The translations under genes were made by a program, and so were the position numbers. 57,800 nt of DNA from Spirogloea muscicola (Eukaryota; Streptophyta; Zygnematophyceae; Spirogloeales; Spirogloeaceae): NCBI GenBank assembly GCA_009602725.1, contig WELB01000096.1:1-57800 (forward strand), read 5' to 3'. Shown one piece after another: positions 11,201 to 23,780 of the stretch. Position 1 is the first letter of the stretch. The number at the start of each line of letters is the position of its first letter. A model generated the notes under the pieces. That model saw only the letters and a program-made list of their open reading frames with translations. It was not told where the DNA came from and searched no databases.

Positions 11201-14200
11201 GCCTGGCCTTGTGATGGGAACGTGATAGGGTGCTAATGTTGGTGGCTGGAGATCTTTCGATCCACCTGGTTATAGGCTGTCGAAGGGCTGATTTTGCATC
11301 TCAAGTTTCCTCTGTTTTTGCTAAACTCGTCTCAAGCTGCAGAGCTGCCATAAATGCAATGCGTGTATATCGAGTAGAAGAGTTCGGCTTGGCATTAGGA
11401 GATATGGGCTGCTTTGTAGTAATCCACATTCTGTTACGTTAGTTGCTTGTGTGTTTTCATCCTGTACGGCCGCGGTGGAGGAAGATGTTGCTGTTAAGTA
11501 CGTTGTCAACCCTGGATGTACGTTTGCCCAACGTGGGCGTACCAAATGCCAGAGTAGGACCTGCCTTCTCGCAGAGAGGCTGGAACATCAGCAATCAAGC
11601 AGAAAGCTGGACCTGCGACCGGGAGCATCAGAGTGTAAACGTTGTTGATTGAATCGCGCCGCAGACGAGTCGTGCATTTCATACAGACTGGACATTCTGG
11701 CCTAAAGTAGGGCGGAGTTACTGGCCAGCCCGTCGGGAGAGACGAGCGTGACAAACCCGAAAAGGAAAGGTCCTGCAGTGGGGACGTTTCAAGGGCCCGA
11801 GCAAGCCGTAGCCAAGCTTTGGGCCCACGCTTTGGGCCCCCAGCAGTACCGTAGCCACTCTTGCCTTGTCCTATCTTACGAGATCTAGCTGAATTTGCCC
11901 GTCTGCGTCCTCTGGACACGCACTCTAGCACTTGAACATGGGCACTACGGAGGCCCTTCCATCTGCAGCCTATGATGACAGTCAAGCTGGCCTTGAGTCC
12001 CCCATTGCCAGAAGAATCTGAGCACAGATCTTAGTACCAAACACCCTCCCATACTCTCAGCAAGGGTCACTCCGTAGTGAAAGCAGACTGTCAAAAATGG
12101 GGCTCTATATCTCGACTTGTGACAACGGGGTAGGCTTGCGCAAGCGCAAGCAGCAGTGAAAGGTGGGAGGACTTGCATACTTCGGCCAGCGACTTTGATA
12201 AAGCAATGGCACCTCATGGCCTGCGAAGGCTTACCGGCAGAAGGTCTGGAGCAGATTGCATTCGGTAACGGCAGTGTGGACCCACGCGGCCTGACGGCAG
12301 GAGGCGCAAAGGTAGAAGGAAGCAAAAAACAGCCCGCCTCCGGGATTGGTTCAGGTTGACGTTGAACAACCGGGGATTGAAAGTAGAGTTGCCCACCAGC
12401 CGGCTTTCACCACTCCACCTCTCTCATCCCAACCCCCCCACTAAGCTCCACAAGCGCCGGAACCGTCCGGCAAAGGTGGGGGAAAGGCCCTGGCCCCCGT
12501 TATTATCCACCCCTCTTTATTTCCCCATATTGTACGCTTTACTGGGAGTGTGCGCTGACATATTCAGTCACGAAAGTGCACACGTGCCTGGCCCCCGGCC
12601 CGACCTTTCCCACCAGCACCCGCCCCCCCAAGCACCGGCTCCTTGGCTTGCCCTCGCTCGAGCCACCACATTCTCCGGGCCTACTGCCGCCTTGCCTGGC
12701 CCCAACCACCGTCGCCTGCTCACTTGGCTCCCCTGCTCTTGCCCTTCACCCATCTCGCTCGGAGCATGCTCAGCCATGAACGTCCTGTGCAGCCATCCAA
12801 GCCCTTCGCTGTATAATGTAAGTCTCTCGTCTCACATTGTACTCCTGCATGCCCTGGCTGATACTCAATCCTCGCGTTATGGCATGTGCTTCACCACTGC
12901 TTGGAATAGCGTGGTGACCATAAAGTACTGTGCTTCGCCTCCAGCGCAGGTCGTGTCGGGTCTCCCTTAGGCCAACAGTCCTCCACTTCAATATCAATGG
13001 CAATGACGTTCACAACCTGTGTTCGACTGCCGACAGTATATGGGGATGCCATTGTACTTCCCAAATGCCTCAGAAATTGACTGCCCGATCCCTCAATCTG
13101 GTGGCCTCAGGTGCGCTCACGGTAGCAACGCATCCTTGATGTCATCCCTACAATCACCTTCAAGCGCAGTCCACCATCTCGATACGACCACTCAAAAGCT
13201 GCCAAGTCTGAAGATTGTATATTTGTCCATCACCAGACACAGCAGTGAAAGCAGGTCAGCGCTAGCTATGGCCTGCGGAATTGCTGGACTTGATACCCTC
13301 GCAACTTGCAAGCATCGTGTTTTCGTTTCCTCTTGTCAACTTTGCGCAAGCTGCAGCACATGTGCAGCCAAGCTGTGCAGTGTGTCGGTAGGAGCTGGTA
13401 AGTCTTGCTTGATGACGACTGACTGACTGCTTGCCGTGTCGTGCCACGTCCAAGCAGCAACATTGCTAATGCACTGCAGGTGGATGTACTGCTTGATCCT
13501 CATCGCCGCGCCTGTTCTCTCACTTGCAGCTTCACGGGGAGAGGAAGGCATGAGATACAGAGGGCACATAGGCAGAACTCAAGGCCTCGAACATCTTCAT
13601 GCAAATCGCAGCACTGTGTGCAAGCCAGTCTACCAGGCCTTCTCATCTCGTTGCAGAGGCTGTGCATGAGCATCCAGGGAAGACGTCCCCGTATCTCAGA
13701 CGGTGGCATGGACGTGCTAAGAGGAAGGCAAAAGCAACGCAATGGGGCTGCCGATGTTAGTGTGAACGACCAGGGTGGCTCCAGCAGTAGAGCAAGAGAC
13801 GGTTGGGGTTCACCTGAAGAGCGGCGGCAGCAGCAGAAGCGCCCGCCTACAAGATCCAGGAAGCGGTCCTAACAGACGGATTTTAAGACTGCTCATGCTC
13901 ATGTCCTATTCAAGCTCAAGTCGTTCTCGCGCTTGTGGATGCGAGCACAAGTACTTGCGAGCTCCCAGGCATGTTGACCACAGCCGCATGACAATCTAGA
14001 GCTGGTCGACCTACTCGTGGTGTTCGATATGCTGCACAAGGGCAGTGAATCCAAGTGCCCTGCCCTGGCCTTACGGCATGCTCCGGCATGAACGCGTGAA
14101 TGCAACTGCTTCTCACCTTTTACGATACTAGAAAAGCCACACTGCACTCTTCAGCGGGGGTTCCAGAGGACGCCATCTTGCAGCACATTGGCTGCCTGTC

Positions 14201-15152
14201 AAGCTTGCCAGTGTTTAGGCCAGCCCAGCTATGAGCTTGAGGAAGCAAGCATTCATGCATGCTTGCCATGAACCTGTGCAACTCGAGCATTACAAAGCAC
14301 TGCAAGTGTGGACGCTTGTTAAAACTGCAGAGAGTCTCACTTTGCATGCCTTCTCTGTAAGCGAGGCAAGGATAGTTGCTGCTACATTGTGGAATTTCCC
14401 CCAGGCTCACGTCTCACATTCACGCATTCCCGTGCATGCAAGTGTTGCTTAGTGCAGCATATGCTTGTGAGGAGATGCCAATCTGAATTCTGTTGGCAAG
14501 CTCAAGGTTGAGTAGGAGTCATCTTGGAGCAGGCAAGCAAGTCCCCGGAGTAAGATAAAATGTGCTTGAGGGACGAAGGAATGCGGCTGCTAACGGTACA
14601 AGAGCGGCTGGACTTCTAGGGGGGGCCGTACTGTTGGATCGCTGGCTAAGAACCGGTCAGCAATGTGGGTTCTTCAGGTCCCGACGACCCGCCGCGTGGT
14701 CATGCGTGGGGCTTGTGTGCGATGCGGAGGGGGCGGCAGCGAGGCGCTGGAAGCGGGGCGCCGTGGTGGCGGCAAGCAGGGCGAGCGAGCGGAGGCGAGC
14801 GCCGGCGCCGTAGCACTAGGCGCCGGGGCAAGCAGGCTGTCATGCCGCACGAGAGCCTGCAGCGAGAGCACCTGCCGCCCGCAGGCCTGCGGCAGAAGAG
14901 CCTGCAGCTGGCGCACCCACGGGAGGCAAGCCCGCGGCGCGGCGCTTGGGCTGACCCCGGCCGCGAGGCCCCGCCTGCCGTGGGCACGCCTGCCGGAGGG
15001 GCGATGGGGGCCCGTTGACCGCCGCGAGAAGGGACGGGTGCGGCCGTGAGCACGCCTGCCGCCGCGCGTGGTTGCTCCCGGGCGTGGCGCTGGGCCGGGC
15101 NTCACCCCCAACTCTGTGGCAACGCCCGCCCCTCTCCCCGCGGCCCCCCACC
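8291..15152. other. Long intergenic region, no gene recognised
   Basis: It contains a telomere-like string (CCTAACCCCTAAACCCT, about 8372-8390) and a plus-strand family D tail without ORF (about 8548-8636, same CATCTCTTAATACACACGCAT end). A TTGGAAGAGCTGC box lies at about 8862, and isolated hairpin repeats at about 10173-10191 (+) and 10986-11003 (-). The segment 14500-15150 is GC-rich and contains one undetermined base (15101); it probably includes the promoter and 5'UTR of the MYB gene. Open frames up to 204 codons occur, but none shows a family motif or convincing splice-compatible continuation. A Ser/Arg/Gln-rich frame ending near 13872 is the only one with mildly protein-like composition. 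Confidence 0.5.
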
Positions 15153-16510
15153 ATGAAGAGCAGCTGCAGCTCCGACACCGGGTCCTCCGCCAGCCTGCTC
15201 TGCGACGTGGAGTGCGACCTCGACTACGCCAGCCTGGTGGGCCACATCGGGCGACAGGTCGACGCCGCCGGCATCGCCAAGGGCACCTGGCTGCCCGAAG
15301 AGGACCGCATCCTCATTGCCTACGTCGAGCGCCATGGGCCCAAGGACTGGAACGCCCTTCTCACCAAAGGTACCCACTGCATCGTCACACTTTGAAGCGT
15401 TCTTACTCTCCCATTTGCGAACTTCCCTGCTTGAAGCAGAACGCTCGTCTTCGCTTGCCAAGCAAGACGAGGTATCGTCTGGCTATCTTCACCGTGGATT
15501 TGCAATCCAGGGGCGAAGCATTGCTGGTCATGTGTCTGACGATGTCCTCTGATCATATGCCTCGTCTACGTGCAGGCCTTCTTAAGCGAAACGGCAAGAG
15601 CTGCCGACTGCGCTGGGTCAACCAACTCCAACCAGGCCTGCAGCGAGGGCACCATGGCAAAGGCACCAAGCGATTCACCGAGGCAGAGGAGCGGCGGGTC
15701 GTCGAACTGCAGGTGTGCATCAGCCTTAGGATCGCGCTGGCTCGAGCTGTCCACGATCTGGCTTGCAATCGCCTACCTCGCCACTGCTGTTGCTGACGTT
15801 GTCTTACACTTGTGTACTCCAGAATCTCTTCGCCTCAGAGTCATGGTTGCTGATGACAATATTCTGGCGGCCCGCAGGCCACATTCGGAAATCGATGGTC
15901 CCAGATCGCCAAGCACCTGCAAGGCAGGACAGACAACGATGTTAAGAATTTCTGGAACCTCCACCTGAAGAGGATGGGCGTCGTTCGCAGGCCCAAGTCC
16001 TCGTCGGCTAGTAAATCGGCCTCCGCGGATGGCACCAGTGTCTCACGTTGTGCAGTCGATCCAGGGACGACAGCAACTGCGCATGTAGAGGAGTGCAGCC
16101 GTCGGGAATGTCTGCAGAGTGGTGTGGAGCGGCCAGCAGTGCATCCTCAGCATGCTCCCATACTCTGCTCGCAGTGCTGCGCTCCTCAAGCGTCCCCTCC
16201 ATGTGACGCCATTTTGGCATCTCCTAGCACCACAGCACCAGGGCATTGGGAAGTACCAGCCTGCAGCTCGGGCAGCGGGGTTACTACAACTGACAACGAC
16301 ATGCTGGTGCACAATGATTGGGACTACGAAGAGCTCTTGCATTCCCTCGGACTGCAGTACGAGGACACGAAGGTGCCACCCACACCTGGCGCCAACTTTC
16401 CATGCGCCGAGGGGAGGCAAGATCTGCTATGGCAGGAGCTAGAATGCTTAGCAGAGAGCAACTTCGATGTCCTGCCTGTAACGGGCGATTGGCAGAGCAA
16501 ATTCTGCTAA
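15153..16510 (+). CDS. R2R3-MYB transcription factor, 3 exons
   Basis: Exons 15153-15369, 15576-15712 and 15878-16510 join in frame to 328 residues. This is a predicted nuclear DNA-binding regulator. Repeat R2 spans about 43-97 with tryptophans at 46, 66 and 86 (GTWLPEED ... DWNALL ... CRLRWVNQL). Repeat R3 spans about 101-150, with the usual replacement of the first Trp by Phe (RFTEAEE, F106) and tryptophans at 125 and 144 ([23 protein letters not shown]). The DNA-recognition helix core of each repeat is intact. The C-terminal ~180 residues are Ser/Pro/Cys-rich with an acidic stretch ([13 protein letters not shown]) that could be an activation region. Introns lie inside or beside the two repeats, as in plant R2R3-MYBs. 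The target pathway cannot be told from sequence. Confidence 0.92.
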
Positions 16511-18123
16511 CCCCATATTCACCACCTCTGTGTGGTTCTTGCCACGTATTGTGGGCCTTGTCAAGCGACCTTCGCACACACAAGCCAAGCCCGTGGGACA
16601 AACGTGACTCCTGCCGCGCGCCCAGCTAGATACGATAGTGTACCGGTCAATAAATCTCACAAACACGATTGCTTGCTGCCATTTGCGGACATGGAGCTCA
16701 GCCTTCACTCTTCAACGAGCAGTCAGGCTGTTGGGAAAGTCGATATGATTCCTGGCCATCTAGACAACCTCAGCACGTGACTGATCTGATCACCTTACAC
16801 AACCCTGGACCATGATTGTCGTGGGCTCCTCAGTAGAAGTGACATCAATATTACATGGCAGATCATGTATGTGTCGAGAAGATCCAAAACTCAGCCTCAA
16901 AGAGCAGGCTATTCTGAGGCTCATACTCGGTGATGACATGGTTCGTGACCAGTGACAAATGTATCCAGGAATAGTACATAGGACTTGGGGTAGGGCCGTC
17001 GTACTTCTGAAGGTCCCAAGGCTGGCAAAGTCTGTGCATCATGGTCATTAGCCTTCGCACTGGCAGTGTAGACTGCAACATGATAAGTCGCACAGGCGCG
17101 TGAGAATCTTGCAAGCAGGCCAGCTGTGTTGGTCGACATCGAATAAGGCGTGAGCTTGAGAAGCATGGTGAGGCCCATTAAGGTCAGCATGCATCGGGGG
17201 ACAACCTGTGTTCCTGCTTTGTCTGATGTAAGTCAAGGTTCAGGTCAGAAAACACCAATGGTAGCACTTGAGGCCTCCTCAGTGCTCTGATTGTGTGGAC
17301 AGTAGGCAGACTTGGATTTACTGTGGCAAAGACCCATGACCCCTTGACCGTGTGATCTGCAGTTAATCAAATCACAGCATCGAATCATTTACGGAAAGCT
17401 TCAGTTAATAGCGTTGCAATAACTATATCAGTATCTGGTTGTGAACATTGGTTGAAAGTCTGCTTCGGCGGCACAGGGTACTCGCTACGGGCATTACGGG
17501 CTTCCACCACAATGCAAGCGTGATGCAGACGTGCTTGTGAGGCCCACCTCTCGACAAAGGCGTGCTGCAAACATTCATTATCCTAGACACCATGGATTGC
17601 AAATGTGAACGACAGAAAAGAGCTGCTCGAGTATTATTTCTTGCCTAGAAACCGGTGGATACAAGAGCTCGTCCACTAAAAGACAGATCCGAGATGACGA
17701 GTATGTCATTGCACTTGTGATGTCCTCATGCCTTGTACAAACGTGGACAGAGAGATGCCTCTGACCAGTTGACCGGTTGCTGGTGCAGAGGAACTAACAG
17801 TCCGGCTAGGCTGGCGAGGAGGAGTAAGTGCATCCACAATCAGCCCTCAATGTGAGGTGCGAATCGAACCTACTCTTTCAAACAAAACAATTTTCGAAAT
17901 CTAGCAAACAGTAGTGGGAAAAAAAAAATACCTATGTTGGCGCTACTGTGGATGATTGCTAAAGCGATGGAGAGCCATGAGAGCTGGACGTAAAGAGAGT
18001 ATGGGAGAGCAATGGAAACTTCCGCTCTTGCTGGGCCGCAGCTTATATACACGTATGACTAGTAATTGCACCAACTATGTACAGCTGCCGTGTACGTGGC
18101 AGAGGCAAGGGGAGGACCCCAGG
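16511..18123. other. Intergenic, nothing recognised
   Basis: This is the 3' flank of the MYB gene and of PAO (convergent). No exon with family motifs or consistent splice pattern was found. A short A-run lies at about 17920-17929. Confidence 0.4.
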
Positions 18124-20199
18124 TCAATCCTCAATGTGAGCATGGACGTAGTCCACAAAAACGAGTCGTTGCTCTAAGCTCTTCTTGATGTAGTATGCAG
18201 CACCAGCACAGGCAACTGCCAGTCCTGCGATGCAGGCCCTTTGCTGGAGGTCAGCAGGAACAGAAGCAAGCCCTCCAAGCAGGACAGCTGCCCCAGTAAG
18301 TCCTGCTCTCGACTTCCTGAGCCCTTTCAACGCCCCTCGGCACGAGGAACATTTTTCCGTGTGCTGCCCCTCGCGATCCATCATCTGCAACAGCCACTTG
18401 ACATGTTTGGCTTAGCAAGTAGGCAATATGGAGCATGTTTTCAGCCCCGCTGACTCCAAACAAGGCAGGCTGACTTCGGAGTTCTGTACCAACCTCAGGC
18501 TTTGGCAGCGCTACTGCAGCTACCCAGCACACACCAAGTCATAAAACAAAGTCCCCGGGTGGCGAGGATTGTGGAGCTACCTCGCGTTTCGAAAGGGTGG
18601 TGGAAGGCAGGGGCACCCCGGGCAGCTTGGAACCTGGGGCCCACTGGGGCTCGCCACCACCATGCCGGCGTAACCAGTTCCGAAATGCCAGCACAAAGCG
18701 ATCTGCTGCAGTTGGGGTGAACGTCAGCTTGACGTAGTCCTTGCTAATGTCCTTGTCAGCACTGTGCAGCTGCTTCTCCTGCCCCTGGAGCACGATCATA
18801 TCTCCGTCGTATATGAGGTTGCTGGTCATGTGCTCCCACCACCGGGGTACCACCTGGAACCACTTGGGCCCGGGCATAAGCCAGCGAGCAAAATTGCGGT
18901 AACTGATGACGATGCTGCGAGTCTGGCCGGGTGCCATGGGGACGTTGAAGGAGCAAATCCAGATCTGCCATTCCTTCTCCCCCAAGAAGGGCAGCTTCAC
19001 GTTTAGGTCGATTCTGCAGTATGCAACGCAGCACATGTGAGTACGCTGTCTGCTAAGAAGCAGCCCAATTGACAGTGCAGCAGTGCAAAGCGAGCAGTTT
19101 AACTCATCCCAGAAAATCTGCAGAAGCGAGGACGAGCTCACGTGTTGACAAAGTAACAGGGGGCCTGGAAATCAGACGAGATTTTTGGATTGGCGTCAGA
19201 GGTACCCTTGAAGCCCCACGGACCACTCGCCTCAACAACAAATGGTAGGGGCTTCGCCCTGTCACGCCGCCCTGTCACCTGCAGTGCCAGCAACAAGCAC
19301 AACACAAGTGCTTGATGCAGCCATTGTAACGAGCACTACATAAGTGCTTGATGCAGTCAGCCTGACTGCAAGAGGGGTCATTGGAACGTGTGCCATCTTT
19401 GAATGCCAGCAACAACTCCAACAAAGCGCCACTACATTGACATGCAGATTACATTGCAACATGACGGCATAGCAATTACATCTGGATGGGACAGAGAAAT
19501 ATGTTGTAGCTGGCAGGCCTGGATAGACCTGGCAAGGAAGACATGCTAAAACTTCCTGTGCATTTTCCTGCTGACACCGCATGCCAGGAGAAAGATTGCC
19601 GCCAATGGACATCACAGTTGGGTGCTATTCACCAACAAGTGGTAGCACGGGAAGGCTCTCATCCGCCAAGAGGCAGTACCTTGTGATGTGCAAAATCGAT
19701 GTGCGAAGGGTCTGCCACATTCTCCATGAGCGTGTCATAACCATAGTAGAGGTCGCGCTGGATTGACACCGAAGAGAATGCCGGATCATCGACAACATGA
19801 GGCAGTCTGCACCAGTAAAATGAGGAGAACTCATCACCGCGTGCAAAGATGTCCATCCGCAGGCGAGGCAATCTACTCATCAATGCTGTGCCAACTTCGT
19901 CCGACAGAAGCAGCAGTAGCATGCAAGTCAGCAAGGTGGCAAATTTGGTGGTGTGTGACTCACTTTGGGGCCTCAGTCGCTGCAGCTTGGTGCCAACCGG
20001 ACTCATTTGGCCAAACAAAGAGCAGGCCCTGAGAGACTCTGGTGGGAAACGAGATTGTGCAGGCTCTGGGGTTAGCAGCAGCCCTGGCCTCAGGCCCCTC
20101 CTGCGCAGCCTGGGGAATGAGGGCACAGCTGCCATCCCCGCGAAACGACCAGCCGTGGTACGAGCACTGCAGCTGCCCCTTGTCGTCGAGCCTGCCTTC
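18124..20199 (-). CDS. PAO: Pheophorbide a oxygenase (Rieske), 3' part; 5' exons in gap
   Basis: Minus exons 20199-19964, 19806-19680, 19278-19142, 19013-18581 and 18384-18124 give 397 C-terminal residues in continuous frame. PAO is a chloroplast Rieske monooxygenase that opens the chlorin ring of pheophorbide a during chlorophyll breakdown. Seen here: the second half of the Rieske cluster site (CSYHGWSF), the mononuclear iron segment NVADPSHIDFAHHKVTGRRD, then IWICSFNVPMAPGQTRSIV, WEHMTSNLIYDGDMIVLQGQE, LTFTPTAADRFVLAFRNWLRRHG, the redox CxxC (CSSC), a hydrophobic C-terminal pair of segments and DYVHAHIED. The order and wording match plant PAO (ACD1) rather than TIC55, PTC52 or chlorophyllide a oxygenase. 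The Cys-x-His half of the Rieske site and the transit peptide should lie in or beyond the gap at 20336-21086. Confidence 0.92.
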
Positions 20200-20335
20200 C
20201 TGCAGCATGCCCAGAAGCAAGATATCAGAGCAGCGGACTATCAGCCCTGCAAGGTGCCTTCTGATGAAGCAGAAGAGACTGTGAGGCACCCTCAGTGCAT
20301 GCAGCACGAACACAAAGTGCCACGCCCCCCCCCCC

Positions 20336-21086
20336 NNNNNNNNNNNNNNNNNNNNNNNNNNNNNNNNNNNNNNNNNNNNNNNNNNNNNNNNNNNNNNNNN
20401 NNNNNNNNNNNNNNNNNNNNNNNNNNNNNNNNNNNNNNNNNNNNNNNNNNNNNNNNNNNNNNNNNNNNNNNNNNNNNNNNNNNNNNNNNNNNNNNNNNNN
20501 NNNNNNNNNNNNNNNNNNNNNNNNNNNNNNNNNNNNNNNNNNNNNNNNNNNNNNNNNNNNNNNNNNNNNNNNNNNNNNNNNNNNNNNNNNNNNNNNNNNN
20601 NNNNNNNNNNNNNNNNNNNNNNNNNNNNNNNNNNNNNNNNNNNNNNNNNNNNNNNNNNNNNNNNNNNNNNNNNNNNNNNNNNNNNNNNNNNNNNNNNNNN
20701 NNNNNNNNNNNNNNNNNNNNNNNNNNNNNNNNNNNNNNNNNNNNNNNNNNNNNNNNNNNNNNNNNNNNNNNNNNNNNNNNNNNNNNNNNNNNNNNNNNNN
20801 NNNNNNNNNNNNNNNNNNNNNNNNNNNNNNNNNNNNNNNNNNNNNNNNNNNNNNNNNNNNNNNNNNNNNNNNNNNNNNNNNNNNNNNNNNNNNNNNNNNN
20901 NNNNNNNNNNNNNNNNNNNNNNNNNNNNNNNNNNNNNNNNNNNNNNNNNNNNNNNNNNNNNNNNNNNNNNNNNNNNNNNNNNNNNNNNNNNNNNNNNNNN
21001 NNNNNNNNNNNNNNNNNNNNNNNNNNNNNNNNNNNNNNNNNNNNNNNNNNNNNNNNNNNNNNNNNNNNNNNNNNNNNNNNNNNNNN
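20336..21086. other. Assembly gap (751 N)
   Basis: This is a run of undetermined bases between a C-homopolymer and a G-rich tract, so the break probably lies in GC-rich sequence. It hides the 5' end of PAO. Sequence 21087-21330 beyond it is very GC-rich on the same strand and may include its first exon or 5'UTR. Confidence 0.98.
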
Positions 21087-21439
21087 GGGAGGAGGGGGGG
21101 GGAGGGAGCGGACGTGGCGGGGGGGGGGGGCCAGCGCGGACGGGAGGGCGACGGGCAGCGGGCGGGCGGCGGCGTGGGCGGCCACCGCGGGGCCACGCGG
21201 CGGGCGGGAGGGGGGCTTCGGGAAGCGCGAGAGGCGCAGGCAGGCGAGCTGCTGCCTGACGGGCGAGAAGAGGAAGCCGGTTTCCAGGACAGAGGAGTTG
21301 CTCGCCGATCGAACACAAGGGGCTATGAAAGCCAAGAGAGAGAGAGAGAAGGCGCGCGGGGCGCATGAATTGAAAGGGAGGCCAATTCAAGCCAATACAT
21401 TGTTCAGGCAGAGTCGAGTTGCAGACTAAACAATGCTAC

Positions 21440-22300
21440 TAAGGTACCTAAGATGACATTAGTACCCACGGGTGAGCACAAACAAATCTGACAAGCTAAC
21501 TTGGGGAGCTGGAGCGCCGCCAAGGAGATGGCGGTGGCCGGGAGAGGCCAGCCCCGAACATCGCATGGACCCAAGTACGAAGGGGCTAGGGGGGGAAAGC
21601 GCTAACGCCAGCACACATGGCATGCGAAGGAGGGGCGGGGGGGGCTTTGTTCATTCCTTTTTCGGCTGGCTTTTCCAGCCCCTATCCTCAATGGGCGAGC
21701 CCCTTCTGTGAATGGCCAGCCCAGCAAGACTGGACAAGACTCAAGAGCAAGAAGGAACTGCTCGCCCATAGAGAAGAGGGGCTGGCAACGCCAGCCCCTT
21801 TATTTTCGACTTTGGACGATGTCCAAAGCCAAAGAAAGAGGTGCCGACAAGGAAAGCTACACAGCTAGACACGAGACGACATCAGTACCCATGGGTGAGC
21901 AGCAGCAAGTTCTCAGAGGGCCGACAGGCCCTCTGAAAACCACACAGCTGTGCTAGAGGCTACAGCGAGTGGGAGCTGTGTAACCCCGAGTCAGCAGCCG
22001 CAAGCCGGAGTAACTTGCAGCCGGGAAAGAGTCACCTCTGCGAAACTTGGACGCAGCAGCCAGTGCACGGCCTGGCCGCAAGTGCACTGCATGAGACAGG
22101 GCAAGCGGAATTGAGACGGAGAGCAGCATGTGAAGTACCTGGGCAAGCGCCGGTGGAGTTTCAGGCAGGCAGCTCACCTTGCGATCTCTAACAACAAGTG
22201 ATGGCCAGCCGTGCAAGTTGCTGCGAGAGGTCCAGCCACCGGCTAGAGAAGTAAGCTCTCCTAGAGACGGTGAGGGCTGTGAAATTGCTCGCCCACAGAG
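21440..22300 (-). mobile_element. Cluster of decayed retroelement 3' ends (minus)
   Basis: At least three C-terminal remnants lie on the minus strand. About 21440-21500 reads SDLFVLTRGY-stop. About 21740-21925 reads LLLTHGY-stop, followed by a tail with the GGGGCTGGC...GCCAGCCCC hairpin. About 21965-22150 reads HAVHLRPGRALAAASKF ... LRLLTRGY. A plus-strand hairpin is at about 21666-21683. These resemble the C terminus of the copy at 34876-35767. All three point their 3' ends toward the gap and the PAO gene. Confidence 0.6.
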
Positions 22301-22369
22301 GGTAGGGACTGGGTGAAAAGCCACTTCAGAGAGAGTGGACAGGTCCCAAAGGGTCAGAAGGCGCTTGAT

Positions 22370-22730
22370 CAGGAGGAGGCATCAGGGGGAGCGCACCCCT
22401 CCCCCTTCCTATGCGGGGAACGGGGTGCAGCCCTTCCCGGTGGCTCGGTGCCTTTGGGTCTTGTGTCCTGCTACCGTATGCGCTTGTCTATGTCCCTACA
22501 GCGGTCCCAGGCGATTGCTTTGCATCGCCGGGCTGGTCGCGCCCTTGCAGCAGCCTCGGGTTTGCGCAGCGGGGTTGCTCTTCCTCCCCTCAGCTCATCT
22601 GACTTCCTACTGCTGACTCGGGGGTATTGAGGGCGCCCTGTCTGCCTAGCCTTTGGCTCTGTCATGAACACCTGTATGCATCTGGCTGGCAGTCTACAGC
22701 CGAATTTTTAATATCAGCAGCCGCTTTCCT
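22370..22730 (+). mobile_element. 5'-truncated retroelement, family A (3' end)
   Basis: The plus-strand reading MRLSMSLQRSQAIALHRRAG ... SSSDFLLLTRGY-stop is followed by the family A 3' tail: TGAGGGCGCCCTGTCTGCC, a GGCTGGC...CAGCC hairpin at about 22690, and the end ATATCAGCAGCCGC. It is nearly identical over this stretch to the minus copy at 23781-24235, with which it forms a tail-to-tail inverted pair about 1 kb apart. Confidence 0.85.
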
Positions 22731-22949
22731 CCGGTCCTATTCCTCTCTTTCTTTCCCTTTCTCTCTATCCCTAGAAGATGCACGATGTGAGGATGTGCTT
22801 CTGGCCTATATGGGCTTGCCAGTAGCGAACCTTCGCCGTCTGTCAGCCTGTCTGCAGCAGTCTATGCTACTGCACCCGCAAGCAGAGGCGAGCTTCTGGT
22901 TGGTGGCGGAGGAAGACAACAGCTCCTCCAACATAGGGCAGCGGCTGTG

Positions 22950-23600
22950 AACCGGCCCAAAAACAATGAGCAAGGTCCAAAGCGCCGGAAGGAGCTGAAA
23001 CCGCACAAGAAGAAAGAGCTCGCCCATTGAGGATAGGGGCTGGAAAAGCCAGCCCAAAAAAGAATGAAGAAAGGACGAGAAGGGGCCCAGGGGAAGCGCT
23101 AAGGAAGACAAGCACACAAAAAAACGAAGCAGCTACGGATCACTCAGTAACCCTGCTAAGCAGCCATGAGTCAGAGAAGCTAGGCACCACACAGCTACTA
23201 TGCAAGAGACTACAGAATATGGGAGCTTAGTAACCCCGAGTCAGCAGCCGCAAGTCGGAGTAACTTGCAGCTGGAAAAGAGGCTTGCTATCTGCCGGCCG
23301 TCCGCTGAATCTGGCATTGATCGAAGATGTCTACGTGCTGACCTGTTATCACTGAGCAGCAAGTGGCTTAGCCCTTTTGACGTGCTTGTCATTGGTAGAC
23401 CTGTTTCTCTTATCTTCGTACTTGGCCGCTCAGACCCTCCATAAGCAACAGCGCAACCAACTGAAGGCAGGCTGCGGAAGGCCAGCCTAAAAAGAACGGA
23501 TAAGGTCCAATGGGCCGCAGGGCGCCTAAATAACAGCTTGCACGGGACTACAAGAAGAAAGCGCGGCCAGATTGACTGGTGTCTGGGAAAGGCCAGCCCA
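22950..23600 (-). mobile_element. Retroelement tail fragments with hairpins (minus)
   Basis: 23024-23160 is the reverse complement of the tail seen at 34570-34690 and 49100-49230: GGGCTGGCTTTTCCAGCCCC hairpin, a CTTAGCGCTTCCCC box, and the ORF end in GTTACTGAG. About 23228-23270 encodes LRLLTRGY-stop in reverse. Two more hairpins occur at about 23466-23486 and 23583-23600. No intact frame remains. Confidence 0.6.
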
Positions 23601-23780
23601 AAGGAATGGACAAGGTCTGAAGGAGCCGGAGTGCGAAGGACTAGGACTAAGACATCAGCCAGGGAACGCTCAGTAACCTCTTGTCAGGAGATGCGAGTCT
23701 GAGTATCTAGCACAGGACTAGCGGAGGGGAGCTTTTTCCCAGCCACCAGTCAATCTGGCCGCGCTTCCTCACTAGCACAA

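Noticed and set aside
19849-21429. Long open frames of 347-526 codons on both strands
   Set aside because: They exist only because the N run is read as open; they span the assembly gap.
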